Position numbers and translations under genes: made by a program. Of a DNA stretch of 64,000 nt, positions 22,909-36,799 are shown piece by piece. The notes beneath the pieces were generated by a model that had not been told where the DNA came from, ran no database searches, and was given only the letters and a program-made list of their open reading frames with translations. The number at the start of each line of letters is the position of its first letter. The first letter of the stretch is position 1. The stretch spans positions 1,818,001-1,882,000 of the forward strand of contig JAKOGI010000007.1 of NCBI GenBank assembly GCA_029747015.1, in the 5' to 3' direction. Source of the DNA: Carnegiea gigantea (lineage: Eukaryota > Streptophyta > Magnoliopsida > Caryophyllales > Cactaceae).

Positions 22909-25900
22909 ATGGGCAGTATGAAAGGATGCAATCCAAGATTTCAGAATCAGAGGTTGAACAGAAGAAGAAATCAAGGATTTTCTGGGATCTTTATGCTGCT
23001 TTGCTCAATGTTCTTGGCTGCTCTTTTCAGTTCTTTGGTTCATGCCTCTCCAACTCTATTCTCCGTATGTGGTTGTTCTTCTTTCTTGATTCTTACACAT
23101 CAGTTTTTTTAGTACCTTAATTCTGCTATGTCTAGATTTCTGGATGGAATTTGGGTCATTGGGATCTTACCCTCTTTTCTTTTGTCGTTTGGTTTCTTTT
23201 GAATTGCTTCTGACTTACTGCTTGAGAGCAAGATGCCAAGAGTGTGTTGATATCAAGTCCAACAAGAATTTGATGCTTAAGAAGGGAAAAATCAGTAACG
23301 TTTGAAGTCCTTTGTTTTAAGTGATTATGTCTCTTAAATATATTACTGTTAATTGCAATGCTAGGAGGAAAAGTGATTAATTTGTATCAGATTTGAATAC
23401 TATGAGAGAATAAATGCAACATGTGGGTACATTTAACTATAATCAGGATTGCAATTTGGCATTTATTTGGTACTGGATCCAAATTTCTTTGCTATTGTTG
23501 TTTTGAGGCAAGAAAATGGTAGTACTATTATTTTGCTTTTTATGAGAAGTATCTCGTACTCCTCCTAGTCCTGAAGTGGCCCAAGCTGTCAAAAGTTTAT
23601 CCATATCTGGTATTTTTATTTTGTGTTCCAAAAATTAACTGAAGTTCACTTATGTGTTTTATGAAGTTAATAGACTATGATCAGTGCAAACCAATGCCAA
23701 TACTTTGGACTCTCCTTAGCAAGGGTGTACAAACCATGACCGTGTCTACTGCTGGCACACGTCACATTTTTCCAGTGCCTGGATCGTGTACTAGCCCTTT
23801 GCCCACCTGTTTCATGAGTTCGAAAGCATGACTGAGATTTCATGACCATGTTGTTGAATTGTCAACGTCTAAACTCTATACATTTCAGAGTGCTGACGTG
23901 CTATATCTTCATTTCAGTTTGCCTATCATAGGCATTGCTGTACTCTTTTATAAGACGTTAGCCATGGCTGAGAGCTTCTCATCGCTTATGAACCCCAATC
24001 CATCTGGCTTGTTTTATATGCAGTCCAGTATTTGTATATTGGGCCATTGGTGAAATCTGAATCCCTTTTATGAGACCCTGGCCATAGTTGAGAGCTTGCT
24101 ATATCTTATGAAGCCATTGCAGCGATGGGCACCTATGCATAAATGATTTTAAGGGGTTTGCTGGGTGACCAGTCGGGTATATGAATCATGGATGGAACCA
24201 GGCTTGTCCGCATTCTCAAGCTAAGGCTGTGTCTTCAAACACCACCCTAGCCTTTTTGCTTGGTTGGTGCTTGCTGCCAAGCTTACAGAATTAGAGTATA
24301 TAGTACTTGTTACTTCTCCAGACCCTTGCATATTGGGATACTTAGCTCACTTAATCACGACAAAGCGATGATATTCTGCAAATGTATAGATCTTCTAAAA
24401 TATAACTGAATAGGTGATGGCCTTTCGGATGAAAGGAGTATCAAAATTTGGCTATGGCTGTATAATGTTTTACCCTACGCGTTACTAAGCTGTTTCTCTT
24501 TGGACTTGGAGGTTATGCTTGTTGATCTTACATCTTTATCATTGCAGGATTGGATGTCTACAAAACCTAGGCACCCAAATCTTCTCAAAGATGCTTTACG
24601 AAGCCAAGCTGTAAGTGAGAAATCATTGGCACTGTTGCTTTCGTGTATTCTCTTTCTTTTTAACCTCCCATTTAATGTCGCTGTTTCTCATGCTAATATT
24701 CAATCCTCCAGCCTAGTGAAGAGCCACACGAGCTCTGGTTTCCTTTGCCAGACCAAGGATGGAGGCCATGCATGGAAGAACCCCAAGTTCGTGGTGAGTG
24801 CGCCATTTAACATGCTTGAATGTTACTTTGTGAGCTGCTAAGGAGCAAAGCTACAGTTGTGAATTGTGATTAACTCTATCAAAGACGTGGCGACATTGTT
24901 TCTCATCAGCTTGTTCTAATTCATGCAGAAAAACCACAGAAGTCACAGGGATACCTTCAAGTGTTCCTTGATGGGGGCCTAAATCAACAGAGAATGGGGG
25001 TAGGTCCTGAAGCTCTGAAAAAAAGTGTCACACCCAGTGGCTGATCTAGAAATTTTGCAGAGGATGTCCTTTTAAACTGTCTAGGATTTGTCAAGTACCA
25101 GTTACTGTAATTTTTATGGGTATCCCCTTAGAAATTTTCAAGATTTTTAAAATGCTGTTTTAAATATTTTCTGATTAGTGGTATGCGCACTTGCCCTGAC
25201 TACAACTGATGTCTTGAGAGGCGAAACCATTCGTCGTGATTGCTGTCACTTTTCGTTCTATAAGCTTTCATAATTAAAATGCCTTTGTCTCCAGATCTGT
25301 GATGCTGTTGCAGTTGCTAAGATTCTGAATGCCACATTGGTCATCCCACTTCTTGAAGTAAATCCTGTTTGGAAAGACTCAAGGTGTGTTTAGCTAGCAT
25401 GGTGCATGTGACTGGGGGATCTGATTTTTTTGGGGGGCGGGGGGTTTGTTTTTGTGGAGCTTATCTCTGATGTCGCGTCTTTTAAAATTCTTCACAGCTC
25501 ATTTGAAGAAATTTTTGATGTGGATCACTTCATTGATGCCTTGAAGGATGATATTTCTATCGTTAAAGAGCTACCTTATGAGTACTCATGGAGTACAAGG
25601 GAGTTTTATGCTACTGCTATTCGCGAAACCAGGGTTAAAACTGCGCCAGTGCATGCATCTGTGAATTGGTACATTGACAATGTTTTGCCTATAATTAAAG
25701 GGTGGGTAGTCTATATATGCTTCTTCACTATTATGCTAATTGCTATTCTATTTCATCAAGGATGCTCTAACAACAGCTTTAGTGTTTCATAATGTTATGC
25801 TACCAAAATGTTTCATAATGTTGATTGATCTCAGTTATGGATATTGATTGTTTATGGTTCATCTCTGCTAATGCTAGCTTACTAATCTCTGCTAATTCTT

Positions 25901-27852
25901 CAGCTATGGGATAGCTGCGATTTCTCCATTTTCTCATCGCCTAGCTTTTGACAACATGCCTATGGACCTCCAACGCCTTCGTTGTAAAGTAAACTTTCAG
26001 GCACTGATCTTTGTCCCACACATCAGAGCACTTGGAGATGCTCTTGTGAAGCGTCTGCGATATCCATCTCCACAGAGTGGCGAACATGAGGGTGCCAGCT
26101 TGCTTCAAGAAGTCACTGAAAGGAACCATTTGCAAAAACCTCATAAATTTGTTGTTCTACACCTCCGATTTGATAAGGTATGTTGACCCCATGGTCTTTA
26201 TTAGCCTCAATCTGTCCAGACACATGATTTTATTTTGCTTTGAATTTTCAATGATGTTTTCCGCTAATGTAACAATTCAAATTTTGCAGGACATGGCTGC
26301 CCATTCAGCCTGTGATTTTGGTGGTGGTAAAGCTGAAAAGCTGTCTCTAGCAAAGTATAGGCAGGCAGTCTGGCAAGGAAGGGTGTTGAACTCTCAGTTT
26401 ACTGATGAAGAATTGCGCAGTCAAGGACGTTGTCCATTGACCCCTGAGGAAGTTGGGTTGCTTCTAGCTGCTCTGGGGTTTGACAACAGTACTTGTTTAT
26501 ATCTTGCGTCTCACAAGGTATAAATTTAATATGCGTCACATTGTTAGATGGAAAATGCCAAGAGAAGAAGAATAGACCTAAAGAAAAAAAAGAATGTGAG
26601 CATGGTTATCAGACATGAGTTAGTCAAAGTGTCAAACTGAAACCCCCCCCCCCCCCAAAAAAAATTGATGACCTCTATGACCCCCTGGTGAAACTGGTGA
26701 TCTAGGGCTTGAACGGACAGCTATACTTAGGTGCTCTTTCTCGTTCTGTCGCTCGTTTTGCTATTGCGATGGATCTTTTTCTTGTGTGGGTATGATGGCT
26801 TGACTTGTCAATCATATATTTTTTTTTCTTGCTCTCATACTGGGCACAGGATACCTCTTTCCTTGCCCCTTTTTCATCTTTCAAGATCTGTTCACTTCTA
26901 TAGTTTACTCCTTAACCTGCTTAATACTTTCCTACATACCCCATTTTTCTTCTTTTTTTTTTTGGGGGGGGGGGGTGGAGGGACATCGGTCTTTTGAAAA
27001 CAATTTCTCCTACTTCGATGTCCTTGGGCCTTGATGAAGTGGGACTCGAACAGAATTGCTGTTCTTGCCGTCTGTATGGAAACTGATGTAATTGTAACTC
27101 ACAAAACAGAAATATTGTTATGTGTCAAAGAAGCATGTGATTTGATATGCAAATGCCTCTTTTTTTTTTTTTTTCCATCTGTTTTTCTCTGTTTTTCACT
27201 GTTAAAAAACTTCAGGTCTATGGTGGAGAAGCTAGGTTATCAAATTTACGGAAATTGTTTCCCCTAATGGAAGACAAGAAGAGCCTTGCTTCCACAGAGG
27301 AGCGAGCTAGGATCAAGGGAAAGGCTTCCTTGTTAGCTGCTGTAGATTATTATGTCAGCATGCATAGTGACATCTTCATCTCTGCTTCCCCAGGAAACAT
27401 GCACAATGCACTGGTAAGCATTCCCATGCTCATGCAATTCATAAAAATGGATTAACACGTCGTTATCATCCATGTGTAAAAATTTAAGATCACATGTACA
27501 AGTAATAAATTGTAACATAGTAGCATATATGTGTCGGTTGGCTTAGTTGGTAAAGTTTCTAGAAATCGTACGCCGCCTCCGGTTCGTGCGGGGTTTATAC
27601 TTGAAAAAGGGCATATACCTCTAAGTGTACGTAATGGTGCAGGTGGGGCATCGAACATACGAGAGTTTGAAGACTATAAGACCAAACATGCCATTATTAG
27701 GACCACTCTTCTTGAACAAGAACATGAGTTGGATGGACTTCAGACAGGCGGTAGTCGAAGGACATCAACACAGACATGGTCAGCTGCGACTACGAAAACC
27801 AAAGCAATCTATCTATACATATCCTGCTCCTGATTGTATGTGTCGTGCTTGA
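22909..27852 (+). CDS. O-fucosyltransferase-family glycosyltransferase (plant GT65/GT106-like), 10 exons, 524 aa
   Basis: Coding exons: 22909-23064, 24548-24610, 24712-24793, 24929-24999, 25295-25383, 25498-25701, 25904-26177, 26290-26517, 27216-27413 and 27643-27852. All introns are GT-AG and the frame stays open for 1575 nt. The protein starts with a basic stretch (RRRNQGF) and one membrane segment at residues 25-45, so it is a type II Golgi protein. Family landmarks are FLDGGLNQQRMGICDAVAVA near 110-130, VLHLRFDKDMAAHSACDFGG, LASHKVYGGEARL and SIYTYPAPDCMC at the C-terminus. The Pfam O-FucT family transfers fucose or rhamnose from nucleotide sugars; some plant members are pectin rhamnosyltransferases (RRT). 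Which sugar this one uses cannot be told. The start ATG was chosen because it precedes the basic-plus-membrane segment; exon 1 ends in phase 0. Confidence 0.93.
26643..26664. repeat. Composite homopolymer C14-A8 in an O-fucosyltransferase-family gene intron
   Basis: Fourteen C followed by eight A, in the intron between exons 8 and 9. Confidence 0.95.
26953..26975. repeat. Composite homopolymer T11-G12, same intron
   Basis: A T run directly followed by twelve G: the same composite pattern in the opposite orientation, 300 bp from the C14-A8 tract. Confidence 0.95.
27528..27640 (+). mobile_element. Possible tRNA-derived SINE remnant in the last intron
   Basis: The stretch has an A-box-like tggcttagttgg (27539-27550) and, about 40 bases on, a B-box-like ggttcgtgcgg. 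It ends just before the acceptor of the last exon. The B box is imperfect and no clear target-site duplication was found. Confidence 0.4.
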
Positions 27853-28479
27853 GGTCATCCTGTTAATATGTTACATCAGTAGTATTCGTTGCCCGGTTAC
27901 ACGTGATTTCTGTAGTCCTGTATTATTTCTGGCGTTCTGTTAGCCTTCTAAATGAACCACAACCCCCCCCCCCCCACATTTAGTTTAGTTGTAAATGCAT
28001 GAGTTTCTTGAACTTGTAATACGTCCAGTACTCGACGATATAGGTGATGTATGACTGGACATATTTTTCTCGCTGATGAGATATGGATAAAATCTTTAAT
28101 TTCAAGACTACTAGACTTGAATGTGATTTTGTATGAAAATTACATCTGCTTTTGTCTAGGGTATCAAATAAGTCTAATTTCAAATTAAAAGCTTGAGATC
28201 ATACAAGTCCAATTTCATAGAAGAGAGTTACTTCAGAGGCGTTTTAGGAATGATGAACTTCGACATTGAATTCCATTACGAAATGACGATCGCCAAAACA
28301 CTTCACAAATTGCCAATTTGGCGACAAATACTCCACCAAATGGCTTAAATAAATATAGCATTGGTTGTTTTCCAACATATAACCCGCTATAAGGCTTGAT
28401 GAAGCTTTCAAGCAGTATTCCAATTTCTAATTCCTATCTGTGCAAGCAAAGGTTAGCTATAAACTTGAGGACCTAATTT
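27853..28479. other. Short space between two convergent genes
   Basis: It holds the 3' ends of the O-fucosyltransferase-family gene (+) and the MSL gene (-). It contains a 13-base C run at 27963-27975. No other feature is visible. Confidence 0.5.
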
Positions 28480-31400
28480 CTACTTTTCCCCCTTCTCAGC
28501 AGCGGAATTCCTGTTTCCATTCCTCCTTGTTGCTGGTTCTTTTTTTTCCTCTGGAGTTGGAGGTGAATCAAGTTCTTCTATAGGGAGGGTTCTCTTTGAG
28601 CCCTCCAAAGCAACCCCCAGAACAATATTCTCCTCCAAAGTAGGTGTCAAAGGTGGTTCAGAAACCGGTGACTTCCCAGTTTGTTTAGATTGCAAGCCAT
28701 CTGCACGGCCCCTTGATTTTCCATTAATGCCATTGGTTTCAGGATTTCTGTTAACAGTTGAGTTGGAAGCTTTCATGTCAGAAGGCATCAGATCTGAAGC
28801 ATTGCTTTCCAACCCAAAGTTGGATTCTGTTATCAATTTTACGGTGGCTTTGTCCTCAGCTTTGGCATCTGACTCGGGCATTGATGTTCCTCTGACCTTA
28901 ATATTGGTGGCGTTGGGTTCAGCTGGTAGTCCCACTCTTTGACTGTCTTGCTGTCCATTTGCGTGCACAGCATGAGCCGGGGATTTTGACTTGTCTTCTC
29001 CATTGGGCTTGTATGAGGGCTCAATCAGAATCAATTGACGTCTTGATGCAAATCCACCCCGAGTGAAGATCGTTTCTGAAAATGATGTACTTCCTAACTC
29101 AGTGTCATCATACAACTTCTGAATAGTGCGAATGGGTGTGGCAAGTCGGGCTCGATGATGTCTGACTACTCTCAGAAGATCCAACAGTATAACTTCCTGT
29201 AACCTCAAACAACAGATGTACACATCAGTATCTTCCTAACGTAAAGTCATTTACACCTCCAACGAGAGATTATTCTCCTTTCTGCCATCACAAGTTGTGA
29301 AGCAATAGGCTTCGACACATCGACAAATAGACTCCTTGAGAGAGTTACTATCTTACAGAACATGCTTAGTTACAAGTTGCATGGTAGAGAATCTGAGCCA
29401 CTTCCCGAGCAGAAACATGTATGGACTACCATGGTATAGATCAGAGAATGCATGTGCTACAAGTACAAGATCTGTGCTTCAGGTGAGTCAACACATTAAC
29501 ACAAAGGTCAAATTTCATGCCAATTCAAAAGTTCAAGCGTACCTTGACACATAGGTATTCTTCAAAACGTGATGTCTTAACAAAACAGGAAATCAGTATC
29601 TGTATTCCACAAAATATTGAGAAGAAGATCAACTTCTGATAAGGGATCATTCTAAAATGATGAAAAAAGGAAGAATACGAAGTCAGAAACACTAGTATGT
29701 TGCTGACCTGAAGAGCTTGATTTTCAGGATTAATGTTTTCCAAAAATACCCTTCTGTGGAGCTTCTGCTGTTCCACTAGAGGATGCTTGGCCAAGACTTT
29801 GCGCATATCAGCAACAATATTCTGCGAATGGAAATAAACTGGCATTCAGAGAAGATGTATTGCAGGCCTTTGCTTGCGCCAAGAGAATCACAATGACAGA
29901 AATACAATCAAGATTACTCACATTAGTCTCACTAACATCCAAGTGACTGATTGCAATATGAGTCTTGATACGCCAATGAGTCTTCTGACTGAGGTTTCTC
30001 ACCACGTTCACTGTGAACTTGTGGTTAGGAATGTGGACTGCTTCACGATCATCACCTCTTATAACTGTTGGTGACCACCAGCCTACATGCTGGTGATAAG
30101 AGAATCTCATTTTAGTATGTGCTAGTATAGTAAAAAGACATGGACTAAGCAGGTATATTATTGTAGTGAAATACTTCCACCACAACAAATTACAGAACAC
30201 AGGGAGTAGATAGCAATATCTAGCAACAGAGTCATCTTGGGTTGGGTTTCTTAAGAACTGCAGTCTGCATTAAAAAATAAATTAAAAAAAATCTAAGAAT
30301 ACTAACCTCAACAGTACCCGACACATCAGAACCATCAATCTTTGCTTGAATCCATTCATTAACAACAAATGGTCGTGTTGCATGGATCATCACACTTGAC
30401 AGAAAATTTGTAAATATCTGCAATATGAGCTTAGCACATGATTTGATTTTATCACTAAGATGCAATTGAAGACAGTTGCAATGAAATACAGTAGCCTACA
30501 AGAAAATAATACAAACACACCTCACGTCCAGCAAGTGTCAGCAACACAGTTCCAAGACCTCCAGCAGTCAGCCATTTCTGAGTTGAAAAACCCAACAGCT
30601 CCATAAAAAGGGAAACAGCAGCGACCCACACTGCAGTGTATATAGCTCTACCAGCAAATTGGAAGCCCATCTGTTGAGGAGACGTGAATTTTCAGATGGA
30701 AACACAAATGCACTATGCAGCCATAAAAAGAACCAGCCAACTGTGGAACCCTCAAATGCACATAAGCCATATCACCAAGGTAACAAAGGCTTTATTGCAG
30801 AACACTCCAAAAATACTAACACTTAACAACTATATGCAGGAAGTTCAGTGTAGGAAAATCAGAGTACATTGCTATCCACATAGAAGACATGTGAGAGGTG
30901 TAGAAAACCTCCCCCCCCCCCCCCCCCAAAAAAAAAAAGAAAGAAAGAAAGGAAGAAGCAATCATGTAGCAGTCCAAAAAACTTTACTTATTTGAGAATA
31001 ATTTGGTAAGCCCATATGAGGAATATGTGAATACTTTGCTGTAAATTTGTTGCTTGTTAGTTGAGTAATGTTGCTAATCAAAATACAGAAAACCCAAGAG
31101 CAAATATTTAACAATTGGAACACATTAGACTACACAGAAGCCAAGAACCAATTATATTTTATTTACTTTTCATGAATTGTGCTAATTGAAGCGCAAGTGA
31201 CTTACATTCCTCGTATCAGTAGGATCATTTGTCTCCATGAAGTATTTCTGAGCTTGGTGAATTACACTGCCAGAATAATTCATCATGAGTTGATCATAAA
31301 GAATACTGATTACAATACAATGAGTCAATGACTGGAAAAAAAGGGGGTTTCCATACCAGCCGTAAGAAAAAGAGAGAAGAAAATGACAACCTCTATGCGT

Positions 31401-34400
31401 TAATTGGCATATGTACATACTACTGCATAACAAGGTGGAACAGAAAGAAAAAGTGGGGAGAGGCATATAATATAACTGCTATGAACACATATACATTGCA
31501 GCCTAGCATACAGGCAGACATGAAATAGGAAGGACAGCCTTTTTAATTATTATCTTCTACACCTAAAGATAGAAAACCCCCGCTCACCTGGCTCCTGGAA
31601 ATCCAAATAAAGAACAAAGCCAAAAAAGCCAATAGAAAATTGTAGGCAACAATCAGGTTAATCAGAAAAGATAAAGCACCCCTCTCTTTTTTTTTGGGGG
31701 GGGGGGGGGAGGGTGGTTTACCTTGATAGGCAGTAGGCGAGTGCCAGCACAGTCGACAGCGACTTTACAAAAGTCAGAAGTCTTTGTTTCACAAGTTCAC
31801 TGGCAGCTGTAGGCATAGCAATTGTATCCAGAGCCCTGCACAAATGCACATCTCATCATTAGCCCCCTTTAGCAACGTGTGGAAATAGGACTAAAATATT
31901 TGTTTCACCAGAAAAACGCATCAAGCCAATGTTGAGGGTGCGGGGGGTAAGAAAAGAAAGGACTCCATTGGTTCTGAGAACCCTGTCAACCTTTGGAAGG
32001 AAAAACAATTAGGAAGAACATTTCCTCTCTACCTTTTAATTGAATTTGTTTTCTTAACAAAAGAAAACTTTGACAAACTTCTGGGGACACCAATGCAAGG
32101 AAAATTTTGACAAGTTTACAAAGGATGAAGGATTGACATGGTGTAATTACTAATACTACCTGCAGATCAGAGCTGCACCAGTCCAGAGCAGTACAGGTTG
32201 CAGATAAGATGTCATAACATAGCTTGCTGTACTTTTCCTCCAGCTGCTGTCAGTTTTCTACAACTCGAAAAATGGGAAGATCAGGCATTGAATCGGCGTG
32301 GGAATACTTAAAAATACAGACATAAATCGAACGACATAGACATAAAAATACAGATATTAAATCGAATTACATAGACATCTCTAAATTCGTAATAGAAACA
32401 AAACAAATCACACCATTGCATGCACTAGATCACAAGTCGGCATCATTTTATCAAAACACGAGAACTCAAATTTTAAGCGAGTGAGCTTTCAGCCTCTTAT
32501 CATCAGTCTAGCAATGGAATCTACAGAGCCGACACTTTAGAAGGCTGCCTTACATGTAAAAACAAGTTTCTGCTGATTCTCACAAGTGGTCCCAAACCCA
32601 ATAGAGCAAATATGATGATGCCAACAGCTGGAACCAGCTTTTCCACAAGAGGGCTACCTTTTAAAGCATCGCATGACCTGGACAGCAAATTTAAATAAAA
32701 CAATCTAAGGTAGAGTGAAAGGGGCCGGGGAGGGGATACCCGAGTTCAAGCATTATAACACAAATTAAGAACACATTCAAAGACATGATCTAATAATAAA
32801 TGATTCATAAAGCAACCAATGAGATGGGGCAATGGGCTAAAGCTGCTAAAATGGTCATGGTATGTCTAGAAATACATTGCTGGAGTTTCCATCTTCAGAA
32901 TGGCAAGCTTGTGTGATGCAAGTTTGCAGTGACCAAGATTTTCTGTTCTTCCCTGCCGATGTAGAAAACTCTATTATGGTATTAATGGTTTGCTTCTTTA
33001 AGAAAAATTACATTTGTGTGAAGTTTTCATACATTGAGTATGCTCATCTTTACATGACCACCATAAGCATCTGGATCATCTGGACTGTGATGTGGCATAT
33101 CCGAAAGCCCTAAAGTGTGAGAAATCTGCTAGCTAGGAAGATAAAAACTGACAGCCTGATCAGATACTCGATGAACTTTTCACATTTATCATCGGCATAT
33201 GGTTAAGTACTTAAGTGCTATTGATGGAACATGTGAAGTCTATCTGTTTCCATACAGAAGTGCTGCAGGCACATAGAGATATAGATCCCGTCAAGGTAGA
33301 AATGAATCATAAATGAGACCTAGTTAAAGCACTGGGAGCCAGCTAAAGGAGAGCACTTTACTTTGTTTAGAAAGAACTCTCCAATAGTCTTCACCAGAGA
33401 AAAGGTTCATTCTGACCAGATTTCAAACTACAAGGTCTGAAATTTGTTGTACATTCTTGATATTAAGATCAAGGGCGGGCCAACTTTCAGAAAGGAATTC
33501 TCAACTTTAACATGAAATCACAAGGTGAAATGAACAATACTCTTGTCATGAGCTCGGAAGCCAACTTCAAAGATTTGAATACATACCACTCATGTCCCCT
33601 CTTTTACAAGATCTAATGTGTAACAACACTTCCTATTTCTTTTCCATGTTTCCATATATGCGTAGACAGAGTGTATTGTTGGTGAAACGAATAATCAACA
33701 ATTTCTCCAAAAGCCAGAGTGACTACTCACACCAACAACATTGCAAGCAGCAATGGTAATTTGAATTGCAATAAATACTCTCAAGTGCACCTAATTTCAT
33801 GCAGAACATGAAAAAAAAAGGATAAATATTAGAAGAAAAGTACTACGTAGAAAATACTCGCATTTCTGAGATCATTACTCAACCTTTTCCAAGCAAAAAG
33901 AAAAGAAGATAAAAGAGAAACCACACTCACAGCAGAAAAAGCAACACGCGAAACAAAGGCTTCACTGTTTAAAGATGATACCTTGCTAATGCGGCCATCG
34001 CAGTCTTCACTGTAGAAATTGCAACATTTTGGCCACAAAATAAAAAAGAATGGCATCTCACAACATTGCATCTGTGAGGCACGCTAAACTTTGGTCTATG
34101 TATACTGGAGGACAGATAGCTCCACGAATCTTGTCTCTATAAATTAAAACTTTGCAAGATTAGTAAGACGCAGATAATCAGAAACTGCAGAGTCTGACTA
34201 AGCTTTTTAGTTAGAATATATTCTAAAGAATCAGCGCAAGAAGAAACTATGAAAGAAGGAAAAACTCTTACAGTGATTGGTAAATTGCGCCAGTAGTGAG
34301 TAGTTACCACTAAAATTACCCTTTGAATACAATGACTTTTGCGGCCCTCAGTCAAAGTCCCAAATCCTCCTCTAGTGTTTTGGAAGGGGGGGGGGGAGGT

Positions 34401-35446
34401 GTGGATAACTGATAAAGGAATGCCAGATACATTTATCTGAACCATATAGCCTTGCCGGCTGAAAAAAACAACAATTGAAGAGAAAAGAAAAATGCTACTT
34501 CCAGCAGCTTAGTTCAGTTGTGCTTAGTTAGTCTCCTCTTATTGGACCATGTGTACAGCATATGCTAGAAATTGGGTCGTTGAATCCAATAGATGCTATG
34601 GATAGCTACAAGTTTTCACTCCAACATGAGCATATGACTACCAAGCCTGTGACAAAGTAAATGACTACTACAAGGAAGACTGCTAACAATTGATTACAAA
34701 GTTAACAATGACAATGTTGAACTAATCTAGCCACTAAGCATTAGCTCACATAGCATGTGTGCCACTTCATCGTCACCACACACCAGTTGCAATATGAGGT
34801 AGCCAAAATAGATGACAATAGGGCCTGGGCCTAGTTGTGTCACCCGCACCACTCTTAAGCCCTACCTATGGTCCCAGTTATTACACCCAAACCACCTTTT
34901 GGGGGGAGAAACCAACCAAACTAAAATTCAGAAAGAAAAAAAAAAAAAATGCAAAACCAGTTTAACAGAAAGAATTAGCCACATGCAACTAGGAGAGCAA
35001 TAAGAACTAACAATTCAGCTGGAATTCTTTTTTAGCATGATTTTATAAATTAGTTAAGTCTTCCTGGTACTTATCCCAAATTGAAAGTTACAAAATCCCT
35101 TTCCCTCATTCAACACTTATGGTATAAAGCACATCGAAAATCTGCTAGCTTCATTAAGCATAAGGCTATGAACATAAAGCAACACTCTGTTAATAGTAAG
35201 AGAAGGAAATCATACTGAAGCAAATGATGATGAAGCTGCCGCCGAGAATCCCTGATTTCCTGGTCCTGAAACAAACTGAAGCACAAACTTAAGCAGATTG
35301 ACAGCCTTCCCAAAGATACTTAACAACAAATCAGAAATCAATACAATTGATCGATGCAATTCACAAACCTTGAATTGTTTACTCCGCTCCTGGTTCCTGC
35401 AAACCCCCAATGACGGGGAAAATTGCAGAGAAACCGCCAGAGCCAT
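28480..35446 (-). CDS. MSL2/3: Plastid-type mechanosensitive channel, MscS-like (MSL2/MSL3 type), 13 coding exons, 664 aa
   Basis: Coding exons on the minus strand: 35446-35369, 35265-35216, 34134-33982, 32677-32554, 32257-32160, 31835-31722, 31266-31206, 30670-30521, 30417-30307, 30089-29922, 29821-29708, 29599-29543 and 29196-28480. All junctions are GT-AG and the frame is continuous. Plant MSL2/MSL3 channels sit in the plastid inner envelope and release osmotic pressure. The N-terminal ~90 residues are Ser/Arg-rich, fitting a transit peptide. Five hydrophobic segments follow (about 103-122, 150-168, 185-204, 235-255 and 264-285); the last leads into the MscS core with [33 protein letters not shown] and [14 protein letters not shown]. 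The last ~190 residues are polar and low complexity, ending [10 protein letters not shown]. The first ATG of [11 protein letters not shown] was chosen; an in-frame ATG lies six codons upstream. Introns carry long G/C runs. Confidence 0.95.
30911..30938. repeat. Composite homopolymer C17-A11 in an MSL intron
   Basis: Seventeen C followed directly by eleven A; the longest C run in the window. Confidence 0.95.
31687..31709. repeat. Composite homopolymer T9-G14 just beside an MSL exon
   Basis: Nine T then fourteen G, 12 bases from the donor end of the exon 31722-31835 on the minus strand. Confidence 0.95.
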
Positions 35447-35860
35447 CGTCAAACGATATTTCACCTTCAGAATCTACCAATCGCATAAAAATCACAACAC
35501 AAACACCGAAAATTTGGACTTATAGAGGCAAATTATCTTCGAATGTGAAAAATTCGCAGGAATCTCAGCGAAACCCTAGAAAACAAAGTAACAGCAAGTC
35601 AATCATGAATCATCAATCCAAACATCAGCAGAACTTGATAGTTAGTATACCAACAACAATTCAGCAATTATGCATCCATGAAGAACAGCTTGAGAATTTA
35701 CTAACCTCAATTGAGAAGAAGTTCGAGTTGAGGAAGCTCTTCGTACTTCTGCGAAAATCAAGTTAGAGAGAGAACGATTGAAATAGAGAAAGAGAGAGAG
35801 GGAGGAAGGGAACCTACAGCGGAGGGAGAAATGGTGAGTGGTCCAGAGCGCGCAGGCGGG
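35447..35860 (-). promoter_or_regulatory. 5' leader of the MSL gene, with likely leader intron and CT-rich tract
   Basis: On the minus strand, CAATTGAG|GTTAGTAA at about 35705 looks like a donor and TTTTCTAG|GGTTTCGC near 35570 like its acceptor, so a leader intron is likely. Upstream, 35766-35812 is a CT-rich (minus strand) tract of the kind common at plant transcription starts. Confidence 0.5.
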
Positions 35861-35879
35861 CGGGTGGTGGGTCAGGATT

Positions 35880-36780
35880 GTGGAGCTTCGTGGACAATTT
35901 TAAAAATTTGTTTGAAATAAACAGAGATTATTCGTCAGTTGGTATTAACACGTTTTGATTGCATGAGGCAGAGGACATGCTCCTCTTGTATTCACCAATG
36001 AAATGGCAAATTTCCAACGGGATTGTGGTCCTCGTTTTAGTTCTCCTTCGGATTGGCAATTTTACAAGAAGAATGTTGTGCACGCAACGTAAGAAAGATA
36101 TCTTAGTTGTTTTTGGCCATTTGGTACAATAATCAATTCAGTTGGTGGACTGCAAATTTGATATAAATTTAATTTGTTAGATGCTCATATCCCTATATAT
36201 TCTAATATATAAAATATTTGATTGTTTGAGTATTAAAGATATAAATAGAGCGTTTAATTTTAAATTTACATCATTTTTTAATTATGATATATACATATAT
36301 ATAATTTTTATCAATAAAATTAGTCACAATTTACAAATTATGTTTTGATGGTCATGAATATAACAATAGTCTAAATTTATCAATAAAAACTTCATTTTAA
36401 ATCATAATCATGTACACTATTATTCTTTAATGCATAAATTCGGCATCATTATCCCTCTATTACAATAATAAATACGTTATACTTCCTCCACCTCATATTT
36501 ATTATCAAAAAATCATTTTATTTAATCCCACAATATTGCCAAAGTTTACTTTTCCAACAAAATATTAATGTTTTTAATTGTTAAAAACCTAGTTCAATCA
36601 TATAAAATTCTAAATTTATTTATTTGTAATTCAAAGCCTATAAAATGTACTAATTATTTTCTTAAGTTGTATAGTAATTGTACTATCTTTTTTTATTTAT
36701 AGGATATGCCCAATTAAATAATCGAACCACGTAACCCTCCTCCCCCCAAAAAAACGAAAAGATAAATGAACCAAAACCAA
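35880..36780. other. AT-rich intergenic region
   Basis: No gene, repeat with clear borders or RNA gene is seen. Confidence 0.5.
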
Positions 36781-36799
36781 AGTCAAAAGAGAAAAACGA

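Noticed and set aside
22767..23120. 117-residue frame overlapping exon 1 of the O-fucosyltransferase-family gene
   Set aside because: It begins at a GTG, runs in the wrong frame and lacks family features; the frame starting at 22909 gives the basic stretch and membrane anchor and splices in phase.
28727..29074. Frames opposite or beside the last MSL exon
   Set aside because: Shadows of the 717-nt coding exon on the minus strand.
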